Positions 36,324 to 36,327 of a DNA stretch of 36,327 nt are shown here, in pieces. The position numbers and the translations under genes are program-made. Position 1 is the stretch's first letter; every line of letters begins with the position of its first letter. This DNA comes from a virus, in the IMG/VR virus record IMGVR_UViG_3300000553_000134, positions 1-36,327 of that record; one strand, given 5' to 3'. The notes under the pieces were generated by a model. It was not told the DNA's origin. It saw only the letters and a program-made list of their open reading frames with translations, and ran no database searches.

Positions 36324-36327
36324 CAAT

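Noticed and set aside
1-36327. CRISPR array, diversity-generating retroelement, integrase or rRNA
   Set aside because: No regularly spaced repeats with spacers, no reverse transcriptase, no tyrosine/serine integrase and no rRNA sequence were seen; the tyrosine-recombinase-like motifs at the end of the portal gene fit type IB topoisomerase better because of the GKEGVWHNH and N-terminal beta segments.

Overview
The window looks like the complete or near-complete genome of a tailed dsDNA phage with a long non-contractile tail (siphovirus). It carries a GpA-type terminase, a lambda-like portal, a prohead protease, a tail-chaperone frameshift, a short tape measure, a C1q-like tail fibre and a lysis cassette. 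I see no integrase, excisionase, CI-like repressor or rRNA. The two ends of the window, if joined, create an in-frame ATG for the first gene (base 36326 to base 1), so the contig may be circular or circularly permuted. Most starts lack a Shine-Dalgarno sequence and instead have A/C-rich leaders (CAACCAACC, CTAACAA-ATG). That argues for a host with SD-poor initiation, such as Verrucomicrobiota or Bacteroidota; Verrucomicrobiota is my guess from the gene content, not proven.

Layout. 1-2.1 kb: ParB-like genes and a RuvC-like resolvase. 2.1-4.9 kb: accessory small genes, a methyltransferase remnant, and one minus-strand gene with its own promoter and terminator; much of this block is bracketed by a 70-bp direct repeat. 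4.97-7.2 kb: replication initiator, with five helically phased GTAACG iterons inside it, and a DnaB-like helicase. 7.2-10.2 kb: three DNA methyltransferases (C5-cytosine, beta-class amino, D12/Dam-like); the C5 gene is overprinted almost end to end by a second long ORF. 10.2-11.6 kb: small genes and a repeat-rich region likely to hold an operator or the packaging site. 11.6-14.6 kb: terminase. 14.6-15.8 kb: an inverted island with a tRNA-Ala(UGC) and an unknown virion-like protein. 15.9-21.9 kb: head genes. 22-23.7 kb: a two-domain glycosyltransferase inside the head operon. 23.7-31.8 kb: connector, tail tube, chaperones, tape measure, baseplate and fibre. 31.8-33.1 kb: small membrane proteins, a lipoprotein and an M15 endolysin, ending in an intrinsic terminator. 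33.2-36.3 kb: a second unit of small accessory genes with its own promoter.

The most unusual object is the portal gene. Its first ~520 residues are an ordinary lambda-like portal. The remaining ~380 form a type IB DNA topoisomerase-like domain with all five catalytic residues recognisable (R764, K781, R838, N880, Y889). A run of nine A's sits exactly at the linker, and slippage in either direction there would end translation within a few codons and give a normal-sized portal. The second genome-wide oddity is strong over-use of the pentamer CTAAC/GTTAG (about 140 by hand count, against about 20-27 for each sister CTAAN), with motif-free blocks that coincide with accessory and methyltransferase modules.

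All assignments come from reading the sequence and recalled family patterns; no database search was run.
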